A stretch of DNA of 64,000 bases from CAIKAD01 sp041666245 (GTDB lineage: Bacteria; Patescibacteriota; Gracilibacteria; Peribacterales; Peribacteraceae), in assembly GCA_041666245.1 (NCBI GenBank), contig JBAYHG010000006.1, positions 1-64,000 of the forward strand, read 5' to 3'. Both the position numbers and the translations under genes were made by a program. Below the pieces are notes generated by a model. That model saw nothing but the letters and a program-made list of their open reading frames with translations. It did no database searches and had not been told where the DNA came from. Below, piece by piece: positions 50,992-59,537 of the stretch; positions within the stretch are counted from its first letter, which is position 1, and every line of letters begins with the position of its first letter.

Positions 50992-51966
50992 ATGACCCCC
51001 CGGGAAATCATTGCAGAGGCCTGGACCATCACTCTGCGGGAGAAATCCCTGCGGCGCTGGGGGATCTTCAATTCCCTCCTTGAGACGCTCCTCACGACGA
51101 AGCTCGTCATCTACCAGGTCTGGTTCCTCATCTCCTATCTCCGGGGCAAGCCCGCCGGCTTCTTCGACGATGTGATCTGGCTCCATCAAAACGTGTCCAC
51201 GGTCGCACTCGTCTCGATTGTCGGGGGCTTCTGCTTCCTCCTCGTACTGGAGTGGATCCTGCCCAATCTCGCACGCGGCGCCATCATCGGGTTGGCCGCG
51301 AAGGCCTACAAGAAAGAACCGGTAAAGGGCGGCCTCGTGCTCGCCATCTACAACTTCTTCCCGCTCTTCGCGGTGCACGAGTTCTTCTTCCTCGCGGGCT
51401 TCACGACCGTCCTCACCATCATTTCGCTCATCCTGCGCTACGTGATGACCGATCTGAAGTTCTTCATGATCGTGTTCATCGTCCTCTTCTGGTTCCTGAG
51501 TAACATCCTGAAATTCCTCTCGTCGTTCGCGGAACCCGCCATCGTCATCCATCGCGTGAGCATCTTCGAAGCCATGGGACGCAGCTTCCGGCTGATTCTG
51601 AGCTACCTCTCCCATGTGATGTTCCTCTGGCTCCTCCTCTTCGTCATCTCCATCCGCATCGCCTTCAACGCCGCACTCGTCCTCGTGATCCCGGGCATCG
51701 CCTTCGGCATCGGCTTCCTCCTCGCGCTCTTCTCCTCCCCCGTCATCGCCTACTCCATCGCCACGGGCGTCGGTTTGATCTTGATCCTCATCGCCAGCTA
51801 CTTCTTCGCCTACCTCCACGTGTTCAAGGAAGCGGTGTGGACCATCACCTACTTCGAGCTCAAGAAATTCAAGGACCTCGTCATCATCGAGGATGAAGAT
51901 GAGGACAAGGAGAAAGAGGAGGAGAAAGCCGAATCGTCCGGCCTGCCGGGAGCGGCGACGGCGTAA
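50992..51966 (+). CDS. Multi-pass membrane protein
   Basis: The start MTPREIIAEAWTITLREKSL (ATG 50992). 324 residues with about six helices (WFLISYL, VALVSIVGGFCFLLVLEWIL, FFMIVFIVLFWFLSNIL, HVMFLWLLLFVISIRI, ITGVGLILILIASYFF). An acidic cytosolic tail (EDEDEDKEKEEEKAE) ends it. The layout is like glycerophosphodiester-phosphodiesterase membrane domains/DUF975-type proteins, but no catalytic part is fused. Function unknown. Confidence 0.78.
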   Translation: MTPREIIAEAWTITLREKSLRRWGIFNSLLETLLTTKLVIYQVWFLISYLRGKPAGFFDDVIWLHQNVSTVALVSIVGGFCFLLVLEWILPNLARGAIIGLAAKAYKKEPVKGGLVLAIYNFFPLFAVHEFFFLAGFTTVLTIISLILRYVMTDLKFFMIVFIVLFWFLSNILKFLSSFAEPAIVIHRVSIFEAMGRSFRLILSYLSHVMFLWLLLFVISIRIAFNAALVLVIPGIAFGIGFLLALFSSPVIAYSIATGVGLILILIASYFFAYLHVFKEAVWTITYFELKKFKDLVIIEDEDEDKEKEEEKAESSGLPGAATA

Positions 51967-52021
51967 GCAGATACAGGAAACGCAATGAGAGACCGGACAA
52001 GCAGAAAACTCCTCTCCGTCC

Positions 52022-52050
52022 TTGACCGTGTACTTTCGTACACCTAGAAT
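52022..52050 (+). promoter_or_regulatory. lexA promoter overlapping a putative SOS operator
   Basis: TTGACC (52022-52027), 17-nt spacer, TAGAAT (52045-52050). The spacer holds a perfect palindrome GTGTAC-TTTC-GTACAC (52028-52043), placed to block RNA polymerase. This fits LexA autorepression with an unusual box. Confidence 0.78.
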
Positions 52051-52074
52051 GGTGGACGTTCCCCCACCCTTCTC

Positions 52075-52680
52075 ATGGCCTCCGACCTGACCCCCCACCA
52101 GCGCACGGTCTTGAACTACATCAGCGAGTTCCAGTCGAAGCGCGGGTACTCTCCCTCTCTTGCAGACCTGGCCGTGGCTTTCGGGGTGCGCAGTAAGAAC
52201 GCCGTGGCAAAGGTCGTCAATGTCCTCACGCGGTCAGGACACCTGGAGAAGGATCCCAAAGGCCGCATCAAGATCCTCGAGCGCGAGGGGGAGGAATTCA
52301 AACCGATGGCTCTCCCGCTCTTCGGTCCCATCGCGGCCGGCTTCGCGGCACCGGTGGAGGAGCAGGCGGAGGAGGTGGTGACGCTGGAGGATTACCTCGT
52401 GCGCGACAAAGCGTCGACGTTCCTCCTGCGCGTGAAGGGTGACAGCATGATCAATGCAGCCATCAACGAAGGTGATCTGGTGATCGTGGAGCGGGGCAAG
52501 GAACCGCGCGCGAGTGACATCGTCGTGGGCGTCCTCGACGGCGAATTCACGCTCAAGAGGCTGCGCCGCGAGAAGGGCAAGTACTTCCTGCAGGCGGAGA
52601 ACCCGAAGTATCCGGATATGTATGCGCTCAATGAGCTGCAGGTAGCGGGGATTGTGAAGGGATTAGTACGAAAGTATTGA
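52075..52680 (+). CDS. lexA: LexA repressor (SOS response)
   Basis: 201 residues. N-terminal winged helix (LTPHQRTVLNYISEFQSKRG, SLADLAVAFGVRSKNAV) binds the operator. The S24-type C-terminal domain has the Ala88-Gly89 cleavage site in FGPIAAGFAAP, nucleophile Ser124 in KGDSMINAAI and the general-base Lys161 in GEFTLKRL. All catalytic residues are present, so it should self-cleave with RecA. A leader of only about 18 nt follows its promoter. The Y-family polymerase downstream is a likely target. Confidence 0.96.
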   Translation: MASDLTPHQRTVLNYISEFQSKRGYSPSLADLAVAFGVRSKNAVAKVVNVLTRSGHLEKDPKGRIKILEREGEEFKPMALPLFGPIAAGFAAPVEEQAEEVVTLEDYLVRDKASTFLLRVKGDSMINAAINEGDLVIVERGKEPRASDIVVGVLDGEFTLKRLRREKGKYFLQAENPKYPDMYALNELQVAGIVKGLVRKY

Positions 52681-52686
52681 GGTGAC

Positions 52687-53157
52687 GTGTGAATTTTGAA
52701 TTGTGAATTGTGCGTTATGGATAACGTGACTACCTCCACTACTGGGTCCCCCACGATCAAATCATTCATGGATTTGAATACATGGAAAAAGGGCCACCAA
52801 CTTGTTCTGGAAATTTATAAAGCCACGGGGCTCTTCCCAAAGGAAGAATTGTTCGGGCTGAGCAATCAATTGCGAAGAGCAGCCGTATCATTCACATCAA
52901 ACATCGCAGAAGGCTTCAGCAGGAATTCCATGCGGGAGAAAGTGCACTTCTACGCAATGGCACTCGGATCGTTGACCGAATTGCAAAACCAAATCCTCAT
53001 CGCCAAAGATGTCGGCTACATGCCAAACGAGGTTTTCAGGCAGCTCTGGGATGATGCAATCGTCACAAATAAATTGATAAGCGGTCTCCTGAGGAAATCC
53101 AAAACATTGACAAAAACAGCATAGGCAAAATTCAAAATTCACACTGCAAAATTCACC
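52687..53157. mobile_element. Inverted word arrays (AAAATTCAC family) enclosing a four-helix-bundle gene
   Basis: The left arm 52687-52712 is GTGTGAATTTTGAATTGTG and AATTGTGCG. The right arm 53126-53157 is GCAAAATTCAAAATTCACAC then TGCAAAATTCAC. The arms are inverted to each other. Only the gene at 52717-53124 lies between. Same layout as 33092-33672 with a different word. Confidence 0.6.
52717..53124 (+). CDS. Four-helix-bundle protein (S23/Avd-like), copy 2
   Basis: The start MDNVTTSTTGSPTIK (ATG 52717); the core begins at SFMDLNTWKKGHQLVLEIYK. Signature SNQLRRAAVSFTSNIAEGFSR and helix-rich C-terminus (LTELQNQILIAKDVGYMPNE) place it in the same family as 33124-33480, though the two are clearly diverged. 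It is inserted between lexA and dinB and enclosed by inverted AAAATTCAC arrays, which could interrupt a lexA-dinB SOS pair. Confidence 0.9.
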   Translation: MDNVTTSTTGSPTIKSFMDLNTWKKGHQLVLEIYKATGLFPKEELFGLSNQLRRAAVSFTSNIAEGFSRNSMREKVHFYAMALGSLTELQNQILIAKDVGYMPNEVFRQLWDDAIVTNKLISGLLRKSKTLTKTA

Positions 53158-53165
53158 CCCTTCAA

Positions 53166-54446
53166 ATGCTCTGCCACGTCGACGCCGACTCTTTCTTCGC
53201 TTCCGTGCTCGTCCGCCAAAATCCCTCTCTCAAGGGGAAGGAGCTGCTGGCACTGGGCATGGGAGGAGGATGCGTTATTGCGGCTTCGTATGAAGCGAAA
53301 GCCAAGGGTGTGAAGACGGGCATGACGCTGAAAGATGCGCTGAAACTGGCCCCAAACGCCATCCGCATTCCTTCGGACTTCCAAGAAACAGGACTTGCCT
53401 CGCACCAGATCGAATCAGTACTGAGTGAGGTATGCCCCCGCATCGACCAATTCTCGATCGACGAGTGGTTCCTCGATCTCACGACAGTCCAGGGAGGCCT
53501 CCCGAGAGACCTCGGCATCTTCGCTTCGAACCTTCGCAAAATGGTCCTCGACCGCACTGGTTTCTCCATGTCAGTAGGTATCGCTCCCTCAAAGACATTG
53601 GCAAAAATGGCGAGCGAGTACCGAAAGCCGGGAGGGGTGACGGTTGTCCAAGCGTGTCACCCTGAGCGCAGTCGAAGGGCGACACGCGTCTCGAACGTGC
53701 CATGGTTCGACTCCGCTCACCATGACACATGCTCCGTCGTTTTACTCAAAGACTTCCTCCTCGATCGTCCCGCCGCCGCCATCTGCGGGATCGGACCGGC
53801 ACGGATGGCTCACTGCCAATCCGAAGGCTGGACGACAGCCTGGGACATCGCGCAGGCCAATCCGGAGAAGCTCTGCAAGCTCTTCGGCAAGCCGGGGAAG
53901 GAACTGGGGGAAGAACTGCGCGGGATCCGCGTCTACGACATCGTGACGAACCCCAAGCCGCCGCAGTCCGTCTCCCGCGCCCGCAGCTTCGCGCCGACGA
54001 GGGACGGACGACTCCTCTGGGCGCACATCCTGCGTCACCTCGAGTACACACTCCTCAAGATGCGGCGGCACAAGTTGGCCTGCCGTGGTGTCTCCGTCTG
54101 GCTGCGGGACGGCGAGTACAAGTACCGGAGCTCACATTGCTCCCTCCCTCGCCCGCTCGACACCGAAGAAGTTGCGCAACCCTTCGTCCGACGCTGTTTC
54201 TCCGAACTCCACCGACCGAATGATTCCTTCACGCAGGCAGGATTGGCCCTCTGGAATCTCTGCCCCGGCGGCGTGCGCCAGTTCTCGCTCTTCGAAGCGC
54301 CAGAGAAGGCGCTCGCCGGAGAACGGGTGCAAGATTCCCTGGACGATCTTCACGAACGCTTCGGACGCTCTGCCATCACCCGCGGCTCGGCGCTACGAGC
54401 AAAGACAGGTACGAAGCGGAACTTCGAGGTACCGGTGTATGAGTGA
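53166..54446 (+). CDS. dinB: Y-family DNA polymerase (DinB/UmuC-type)
   Basis: Lesion-bypass polymerase. Palm-domain metal ligands: HVDADSFFASV at residues 4-14 and FSIDE at 96-100. A GIAPSKTLAKMAS strand, the HhH-like CGIGPARMAHCQ and a C-terminal little-finger domain follow. 426 residues. Between GGVTVV and FLLDRPAAAICGIG a roughly 27-residue insert (near 163-189, CHPERSRR start) is encoded by a palindromic element. It leaves the frame open but lies next to the palm-thumb junction, so function may be affected. Confidence 0.92.
   Translation: MLCHVDADSFFASVLVRQNPSLKGKELLALGMGGGCVIAASYEAKAKGVKTGMTLKDALKLAPNAIRIPSDFQETGLASHQIESVLSEVCPRIDQFSIDEWFLDLTTVQGGLPRDLGIFASNLRKMVLDRTGFSMSVGIAPSKTLAKMASEYRKPGGVTVVQACHPERSRRATRVSNVPWFDSAHHDTCSVVLLKDFLLDRPAAAICGIGPARMAHCQSEGWTTAWDIAQANPEKLCKLFGKPGKELGEELRGIRVYDIVTNPKPPQSVSRARSFAPTRDGRLLWAHILRHLEYTLLKMRRHKLACRGVSVWLRDGEYKYRSSHCSLPRPLDTEEVAQPFVRRCFSELHRPNDSFTQAGLALWNLCPGGVRQFSLFEAPEKALAGERVQDSLDDLHERFGRSAITRGSALRAKTGTKRNFEVPVYE
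53652..53732. repeat. Palindromic repeat element inserted in frame in dinB
   Basis: Opens GCGTGTCACCCTGAGCGC followed by AGTCGAAGGGCGACAC, then an inverted half (GGTTCGACTCCGCTCACC, ATGACACA). It encodes CHPERSRR...FDSAHHDT. The same ends (GCGTGTCAC, GACACA) bound the element in rsmI at 12411-12504, so they belong to one family. Confidence 0.88.
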
Positions 54447-54447
54447 G

Positions 54448-54915
54448 TCAGCAGGGCAGCCACTCGCTCCGCCTCTCCTCCTCCCCAATGACATGCGCAT
54501 TTGTCGAGTGATCCTTCTTCCATGCCTCCCAGAATTCCGACTCGTACATTCCATCCACCGGACGAACGCTGACATCCGGGAATCTATGAAGGAGACTCTC
54601 GATCTTCTCCCGGAGGGTGCGTGAGCCCATCGTAACGCAAATGACGATGTTCCTGCCGCATGCATCCAAGAGTTCCGGATGACGCTGGAACGTATCCAAG
54701 AAGGTCCCCGTCCCAGAGAGAGGTTCCGGCACGCCATGCTCATTGGCACCCCATGTGTGCGTTCGGAAACAATCGAAGTGCTGTCCTGATTCCAGGAGCC
54801 GCCGAGCCTCATTGGAAGTGGCAGCCATCACGTGAGGGATCTCCAGCTGCTGGAGTCGCGTGTCCATGACTTCGCGCTTATTTACACTGGCAGTTTCGAG
54901 GAAGAGGAGAGACAT
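54448..54915 (-). CDS. Hypothetical protein, possibly receiver-like
   Basis: 155 residues, MSLLFLETASVNKREVMD. It has alternating beta strands and helices (LLFLETAS, IPHVMAATSNEARRLLES, NIVICVTMGSRTLREKI) reminiscent of a CheY-like fold, but the phospho-acceptor Asp and Lys are not clearly placed. It converges on dinB with stops 1 bp apart. Function unknown. Confidence 0.62.
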   Translation of the reverse strand: MSLLFLETASVNKREVMDTRLQQLEIPHVMAATSNEARRLLESGQHFDCFRTHTWGANEHGVPEPLSGTGTFLDTFQRHPELLDACGRNIVICVTMGSRTLREKIESLLHRFPDVSVRPVDGMYESEFWEAWKKDHSTNAHVIGEEERRSEWLPC

Positions 54916-54970
54916 AGGGGGCTATTTTCCACTTTAAACAGCGCATGTCAAACCTCTTCAGAATGGAGAA

Positions 54971-57649
54971 TTAGCTGAGATTCTTCAGCCTCTCCTCCAC
55001 CTTCTTCAGCTTCTCCTTCAGCTGCGTAAGCTTCTCCTTCTCCGCCTGTACCACAGCCTCCGGCGCGCGCGATGTGAATGATTCGTTCCCGAGCTTCGCC
55101 TCCGCAGATGCGATGAACTTCGAGAGCTGCTCCTGCTCCTTCGCCATGGCCGCACGCTCCTTCTCCACGTCGATCAGGCCTTCGAGCGAGAGATGCACTT
55201 CGAAATCGTGCGAGATCGCGGATGCAACGTTCTCCATTTTCTTCGTCTTCGACTCGATTTGAAGTTCATTCACGCGCCCAAGCCGCTTGATGTGGCCTTC
55301 CTGCTGAGAAAGGAGCTTCGCATGCTTCTTCGAAATGATCGTGACCTTCACTTCCTTCCCCTGCTCCACGTTCTGGTCGCTCCGGAGCTTGCGAATGGCT
55401 GTAATGACATCGATCAGAACCTGCAAATCTGTCTGTGCATCAGCGTCGTTGAATTTCGACTGAGCCTTCGGCCACGGCTCCTTGATGAGCAACCCGGCGC
55501 CTTCCGGCTTCACGGAACTCCAGAGCTCCTCGGTGACGAAGGGGCAGTACGGATGCAGGAGGATGAGGATCGTCCGGAGCGTATGCACAAGGACACCGAG
55601 ATTGGCCTCCCCTTTCGAAAGTTCGAGGTACCAGTCACAGAAGAAATCCCAGACGAAGGAGTAGAGCTTCTCTCCGACATCGCTCAATCGATACTCCTCC
55701 AAGCCCTTCGTCACATCCTCAATCAACTGCTGAAGAGCCGAGAGCAACGCCCGATCCGCGAGCGTGAGGTCCTTGCTTCCCACCAATGAAACGTCGTGCG
55801 GATCGGCCTTCGCCTGCTCGCACTGCATCAGCACGAACCGTGACGCGTTCCAGAGCTTGTTGATGAAGTTGCGGTACCCCGCAATTTTCTCTTCGTAGAG
55901 CCGCGAATCCGCTCCCGGGCTCTGGCCGACGATCATGGAGAGGCGCAGCGCGTCCGCGCCGTACTTCGGGATGATATCGAGCGGATCGATCATCGTCTCC
56001 GGATCGCTCTTGCTCATCTTCTTCCCGTCACGCGTCCGGATGAGGCCGTGGAGGTAGACCGTCTCGAACGGAATGTCGCCCGTCGCGTACGTGGTCATAA
56101 GGATCATCCGCGCGACCCAGAAGAAGAGGATGTCATAGCCGGTCTCCATCACCTGCGTCGGGTGAAACTTCTGGAATTCCGGACTCTCCTTCAGCAATTC
56201 TTCCAGCGAAAGTTCGTAATCGTCGACAAGCGCGGGATCCACGAGCGTGCTCCACGTCCAGAGCGCGGAACTGAACCATGTATCGAGCGTATCGGGATCC
56301 TGCTCCCAATCGTTTCCCTCCGGAGCTTGAACGCCCACGTGCATATCCATCGCCCCTTCGCCCTTCCGGTACCACACCGGCACGCGATGCCCCCACCAGA
56401 TCTGCCGCGACACGCACCAGTCGCGCAAGTTGTCGATCCAGTGGAAGTACACCTTCTCGAAGCGCTCGGGGACGATCGTGACGAGCTTCGTCCGCACCAC
56501 CTCCTGCATGATCTGCTTCAGACTCATCTTCTTGCGCTTCCAGCTCACGACGGGCTTATTCACGTCGATGAACCACTGCTCCTTGATCTGCGGCTCGATG
56601 GCCCCCTTGCCGCGGTAGCTCACGGCAACACGGTGGATGTACTCCGGATCGATCTTCACGAGCAATCCCTTGGCCTTCAGTTTTTCGACAACCTTCGGCC
56701 GTGCCTCTTCGATGGGCAAACCGGCGAATTCTCCGGCGATGGGCAGGAGCTTGCCGTCGAACCCGATGATCTGCTCTTTGGAGAGCTTGTGGCGCTCGGA
56801 AAGGTCGAAATCCACGTGGTCGTGCCACGGCGTGATCGTCATGACGCCGGTGCCGAAGGTGGGATCCATCACCTTGTCCTTAATGACCGTCGCCGTCACC
56901 TCTCCGTTGATCCACTCGGCCGTGAACGTCTCGCCGTCCTGGTACTGCTTGTAGCGCTCATCATCCGGATGCATGACGACATACTTGTCGCCGAATTTCG
57001 TCTCCGGGCGCGCGGTGGCGATCTGAAACGGCCCGTACTGGAACGTGTAGAGCGGCGCCTTCTCCTCCCTGTACTCAATCTCGTCGTCACTGACGGTCGT
57101 CTGCATCTTCGGGTCCCAGTTCACGATCCTGTGCCCGCGATAGATGAGCCCGTCCTCATACATCTTCACGAAGACTTCGTTCACGCAGCGATTCAAAATC
57201 GGATCCATGGTGAAGCGCTCGCGCGACCAGTCGCAGCTCGCCCCCATCTTGCGGATCTGGCTGCGGATGACGCCGCGGCTCCTCTCGACGAATTCCGCGA
57301 TCTTGCGCACGAGTTCCTCCCTCCCGAATTTCACGCGCGGGTCGGCGATCCCCTCCTTCTGCAACTGTTTGATGACGACGCTCTCGGTGGCGATGGCGGC
57401 GTGATCGGTACCGGGAACCCAGAGCGCTTCCTTCCCCCGCATCCGCTGAAACCGGATGAAGATATCCTCCAGCGCAAGCATCACGGCGTGCCCGAGGTGC
57501 AGCTGCCCCGTCGCGTTCGGCGGCGGCATGCTGATGGTGAAAGACTCCTTCTCGCTCGCCACATCAGCGCGAAAAGCCCCGCTCTCCTCCCACATCTTGT
57601 AGATGCGGTCCTCACAGGCCTTCGGATCATATGCTTTCGGAAGCGCCAT
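54971..57649 (-). CDS. valS: Valine-tRNA ligase
   Basis: Class Ia synthetase charging tRNA-Val. MALPKAYDPKACEDRIYKMW opens it at ATG 57649; an in-frame TTG at 57658 is less likely. HIGH motif as GQLHLGHA near residue 50; editing domain in the middle; KMSKS in DGKKMSKSDP near 543. The C-terminal anticodon-binding region and coiled coil (MAKEQEQLSKFIASAEAKL) end it. 892 residues, the normal ValS length. The tRNA-Val target is not in the window. Confidence 0.97.
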   Translation of the reverse strand: MALPKAYDPKACEDRIYKMWEESGAFRADVASEKESFTISMPPPNATGQLHLGHAVMLALEDIFIRFQRMRGKEALWVPGTDHAAIATESVVIKQLQKEGIADPRVKFGREELVRKIAEFVERSRGVIRSQIRKMGASCDWSRERFTMDPILNRCVNEVFVKMYEDGLIYRGHRIVNWDPKMQTTVSDDEIEYREEKAPLYTFQYGPFQIATARPETKFGDKYVVMHPDDERYKQYQDGETFTAEWINGEVTATVIKDKVMDPTFGTGVMTITPWHDHVDFDLSERHKLSKEQIIGFDGKLLPIAGEFAGLPIEEARPKVVEKLKAKGLLVKIDPEYIHRVAVSYRGKGAIEPQIKEQWFIDVNKPVVSWKRKKMSLKQIMQEVVRTKLVTIVPERFEKVYFHWIDNLRDWCVSRQIWWGHRVPVWYRKGEGAMDMHVGVQAPEGNDWEQDPDTLDTWFSSALWTWSTLVDPALVDDYELSLEELLKESPEFQKFHPTQVMETGYDILFFWVARMILMTTYATGDIPFETVYLHGLIRTRDGKKMSKSDPETMIDPLDIIPKYGADALRLSMIVGQSPGADSRLYEEKIAGYRNFINKLWNASRFVLMQCEQAKADPHDVSLVGSKDLTLADRALLSALQQLIEDVTKGLEEYRLSDVGEKLYSFVWDFFCDWYLELSKGEANLGVLVHTLRTILILLHPYCPFVTEELWSSVKPEGAGLLIKEPWPKAQSKFNDADAQTDLQVLIDVITAIRKLRSDQNVEQGKEVKVTIISKKHAKLLSQQEGHIKRLGRVNELQIESKTKKMENVASAISHDFEVHLSLEGLIDVEKERAAMAKEQEQLSKFIASAEAKLGNESFTSRAPEAVVQAEKEKLTQLKEKLKKVEERLKNLS

Positions 57650-57883
57650 AACGGGCAAAGTGTACTACTGAAATCGCGATCTGGCAGCCGAAGTTTCCGA
57701 CCCCCGGATTGGTATTGCATATTTTTCTGTACTCCGCATACTGGCGCCAACGGGGAATTCGTTCCTTTTGTGTGATCTGCTTCCGCAGATCATAACGACA
57801 CCGGAGTGTCGGGCTCCCCCCCCGTGGCCTGAGCTCCACATCTTGGAGTTCTCCTGGGCTAATAACCCGGGGGAAGAAGTACT

Positions 57884-57994
57884 ATGTTCCGTCGTTTCGA
57901 CCAGAACGTGATGGCTGCCGCCAAGAAGATGAAAGCCAACAGCGAGCAGGCCGACAAGAAGAACGACCGAACGGGCGCCCTCAATGGGAGCTAG
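57884..57994 (+). CDS. Tiny basic protein (36 aa)
   Basis: ATG 57884 after a GGGGGAAG Shine-Dalgarno-like stretch. It encodes MFRRFDQNVMAAAKKMKANS and ends NDRTGALNGS-TAG. Very Lys/Arg-rich and helical. The upstream 100 nt are hairpin-rich (CCGGAGTGTCGGGCTCC; CCCGGGTTATTAGC on the other strand), so it may be a leader-controlled peptide. Too short to assign a function. Confidence 0.5.
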   Translation: MFRRFDQNVMAAAKKMKANSEQADKKNDRTGALNGS

Positions 57995-58531
57995 CTAGCG
58001 CTCGTGCGCCTAGCAGCCCTCGTAGTTGAGCGCCGCATCCAGGGACGCAAGTCCCAGCTCCAACAGGAAGCGCTTTAGCGCCTCCAACCTGGGCCGGAAT
58101 GGCGTACAGAGTGGACTCTTTCCATCTTTGTACGTCCCGGCCCTTCGTATATTTTGACAGAAAATTTCAATCCTGAAACAATCCACCCGGTTCCAGATCT
58201 TTCACAGAACCGGCCCACGACTTGAACGCATCTCTGTGAGAGCCTTGCGAGTAGGAAAAGCCCCCTCCATCTCCCCCTCGCTAGGCTTTCACTCGGATGT
58301 CTATGTCTGACCCTTTCCTTTTTGAGAAGGAGTACTTGGTTTCTGACCCTTTCCTATCCAGCAAAGGAGACCATTCCTATGCGCGGCAGAATCATGCGCC
58401 GCGTCTGACATGTTCCACAACTTAGCGACTTTTTTTCGTTTGTTTCCCGATCTGAGTGAAGCCGAACCAACGCGGGACAGGTCTGTGCCCCGATTATGAC
58501 TGAAACGTTGTATCTAGAAGGAGAACTTGCC
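57995..58531 (+). other. Gene-poor leader region before the 58532 gene
   Basis: About 540 bp with a GTACAGAG...CTTTGTAC hairpin near 58105-58135 and a promoter-like TTGACA-N17-AACAAT at 58156-58184. Two TCTGACCCTTTCCT repeats follow (58310 and 58340), each trailed by an AAGGAG-type motif. A nine-codon ORF lies at 58380-58409 and a TTTTTTT run near 58430. No larger gene is seen. It looks like a structured 5' untranslated region. Confidence 0.5.
58380..58409 (+). CDS. Possible nine-residue leader peptide
   Basis: AAAGGAG then ATG encoding MRGRIMRRV-TGA, rich in Arg. It is followed by a T-run, so translation of the peptide could affect transcription read-through into the 58532 gene, as in classical attenuators. 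The pattern is suggestive only. Confidence 0.35.
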
Positions 58532-58891
58532 ATGAAGCGCCTACTGTTTCTGATCGCCGCGATTCTGGCGATCACGACACTGGTAGCAGTGGAGACGACT
58601 GCGGCGATCACGATCGATCCTGCGGCCGCGAATGTGCAGTTGATGACGGCAAACGTGCAGAACGACGCTACGATTTCGGCGGCCAAGAACACGGTCGAGA
58701 TGACCGCGGCCAAGCAGGCGATGGTGATCCCGAAGCAACAAGCCGACATGGGAGCCACCCTCAACTGTCCCTTCGCCGGCACCGCCGACAACCTGGTGAG
58801 CGCGAACCTGAATCAGGCCGCCGCGTCCAAAACTTGGAGGCATCGCGTGGCCGCAAAGCTGGCCGTCGGCGCTGCCAAGCTCGTTCTCTAG
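58532..58891 (+). CDS. Small secreted Ala-rich protein
   Basis: The start MKRLLFLIAAILAITTLVAV (ATG 58532) has an AAGGAG Shine-Dalgarno and a signal peptide ending near TTAA. 119 residues, Ala/Val/Thr-rich, with a Cys in TLNCPF. The C-terminus is basic and amphipathic (WRHRVAAKLAVGAAKLVL). It could be a secreted peptide or matrix protein. A strong terminator follows at 58965-59017. Confidence 0.7.
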   Translation: MKRLLFLIAAILAITTLVAVETTAAITIDPAAANVQLMTANVQNDATISAAKNTVEMTAAKQAMVIPKQQADMGATLNCPFAGTADNLVSANLNQAAASKTWRHRVAAKLAVGAAKLVL

Positions 58892-58964
58892 TCGTGAGAA
58901 CTACCCCCTCGTAGGGGGCCTGAAGCGCCTGTTTCCTGGTTGATCTGTTCTGGAACCCCTAACC

Positions 58965-59017
58965 GGCCCTGGGCTGCTCACACTCCGTGAGTATGCCCAG
59001 GGCCCTAACTATTTTTT
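58965..59017 (+). terminator. Rho-independent terminator
   Basis: GGCCCTGGGC...GCCCAGGGCC, a perfect 10-bp stem around a CACTCCGTGAG loop, followed by CTAACTATTTTTT. It ends the 58532 gene. Confidence 0.92.
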
Positions 59018-59537
59018 CCTCACCCTTTCCTCCCCCTCAGCAAATGAGAGGAGCATTTGCTGTATAAAGGTTATTTGTAGTCCCTTCCCCCGCGGGGAAA
59101 TTGGATGGGAGAACAACAATGCCGTAGTCCGGCTCCATCAGTTACAAACATCAAACAAATACAACATTGAACAATCTCGCTGAAGCGTTGGGTGGCTCCG
59201 ACGGGACCCAGTCATGAACCCCTCCCCCACGGGGAGGGGTGCCCGAGCGAAGCGAGGGATGGGTGGGGGACCAACCGTGCCGAAGTCCGGCTCTGCCGGA
59301 CTGGAGGCACACCCTGAAGGAGGGTGTCCGTGAGGGAACCTTGGTTCCCTCACGAAAAAAAACGACCGCCTGCTTAGGGCGGTCATTTCAAGTGGATGAA
59401 AGAGCAGAGACTTCGGGCGCCTTGCGGCGCAAAAGTGGACAGGTTATACACGGCCGAATTTCCGAATGCAAGTGACCGAATGGAAAAAAGTACAATTTTC
59501 TTTTCAGACCGCTGCCAATGCATATACTGAAGAAACC
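59018..59537. other. Gene-free region with several hairpins
   Basis: Contains GCAAATG/CATTTGC (59040), CCCCTCCCC/GGGGAGGGG with a GCCCGAGCGAAGCGAGGG element (59221-59270), GTGAGGGAACC/GGTTCCCTCAC (59330-59353) and GACCGCC/GGGCGGTC (59363-59385). The last has an A-run on its left, so it is a good minus-strand terminator (GTTTTTTTT). No ORF is supported. Confidence 0.55.

Noticed and set aside
56048..57775. 575-codon ORF antisense to valS
   Set aside because: ValS motifs on the minus strand are complete; the antisense product is His/Arg-rich with no motif.
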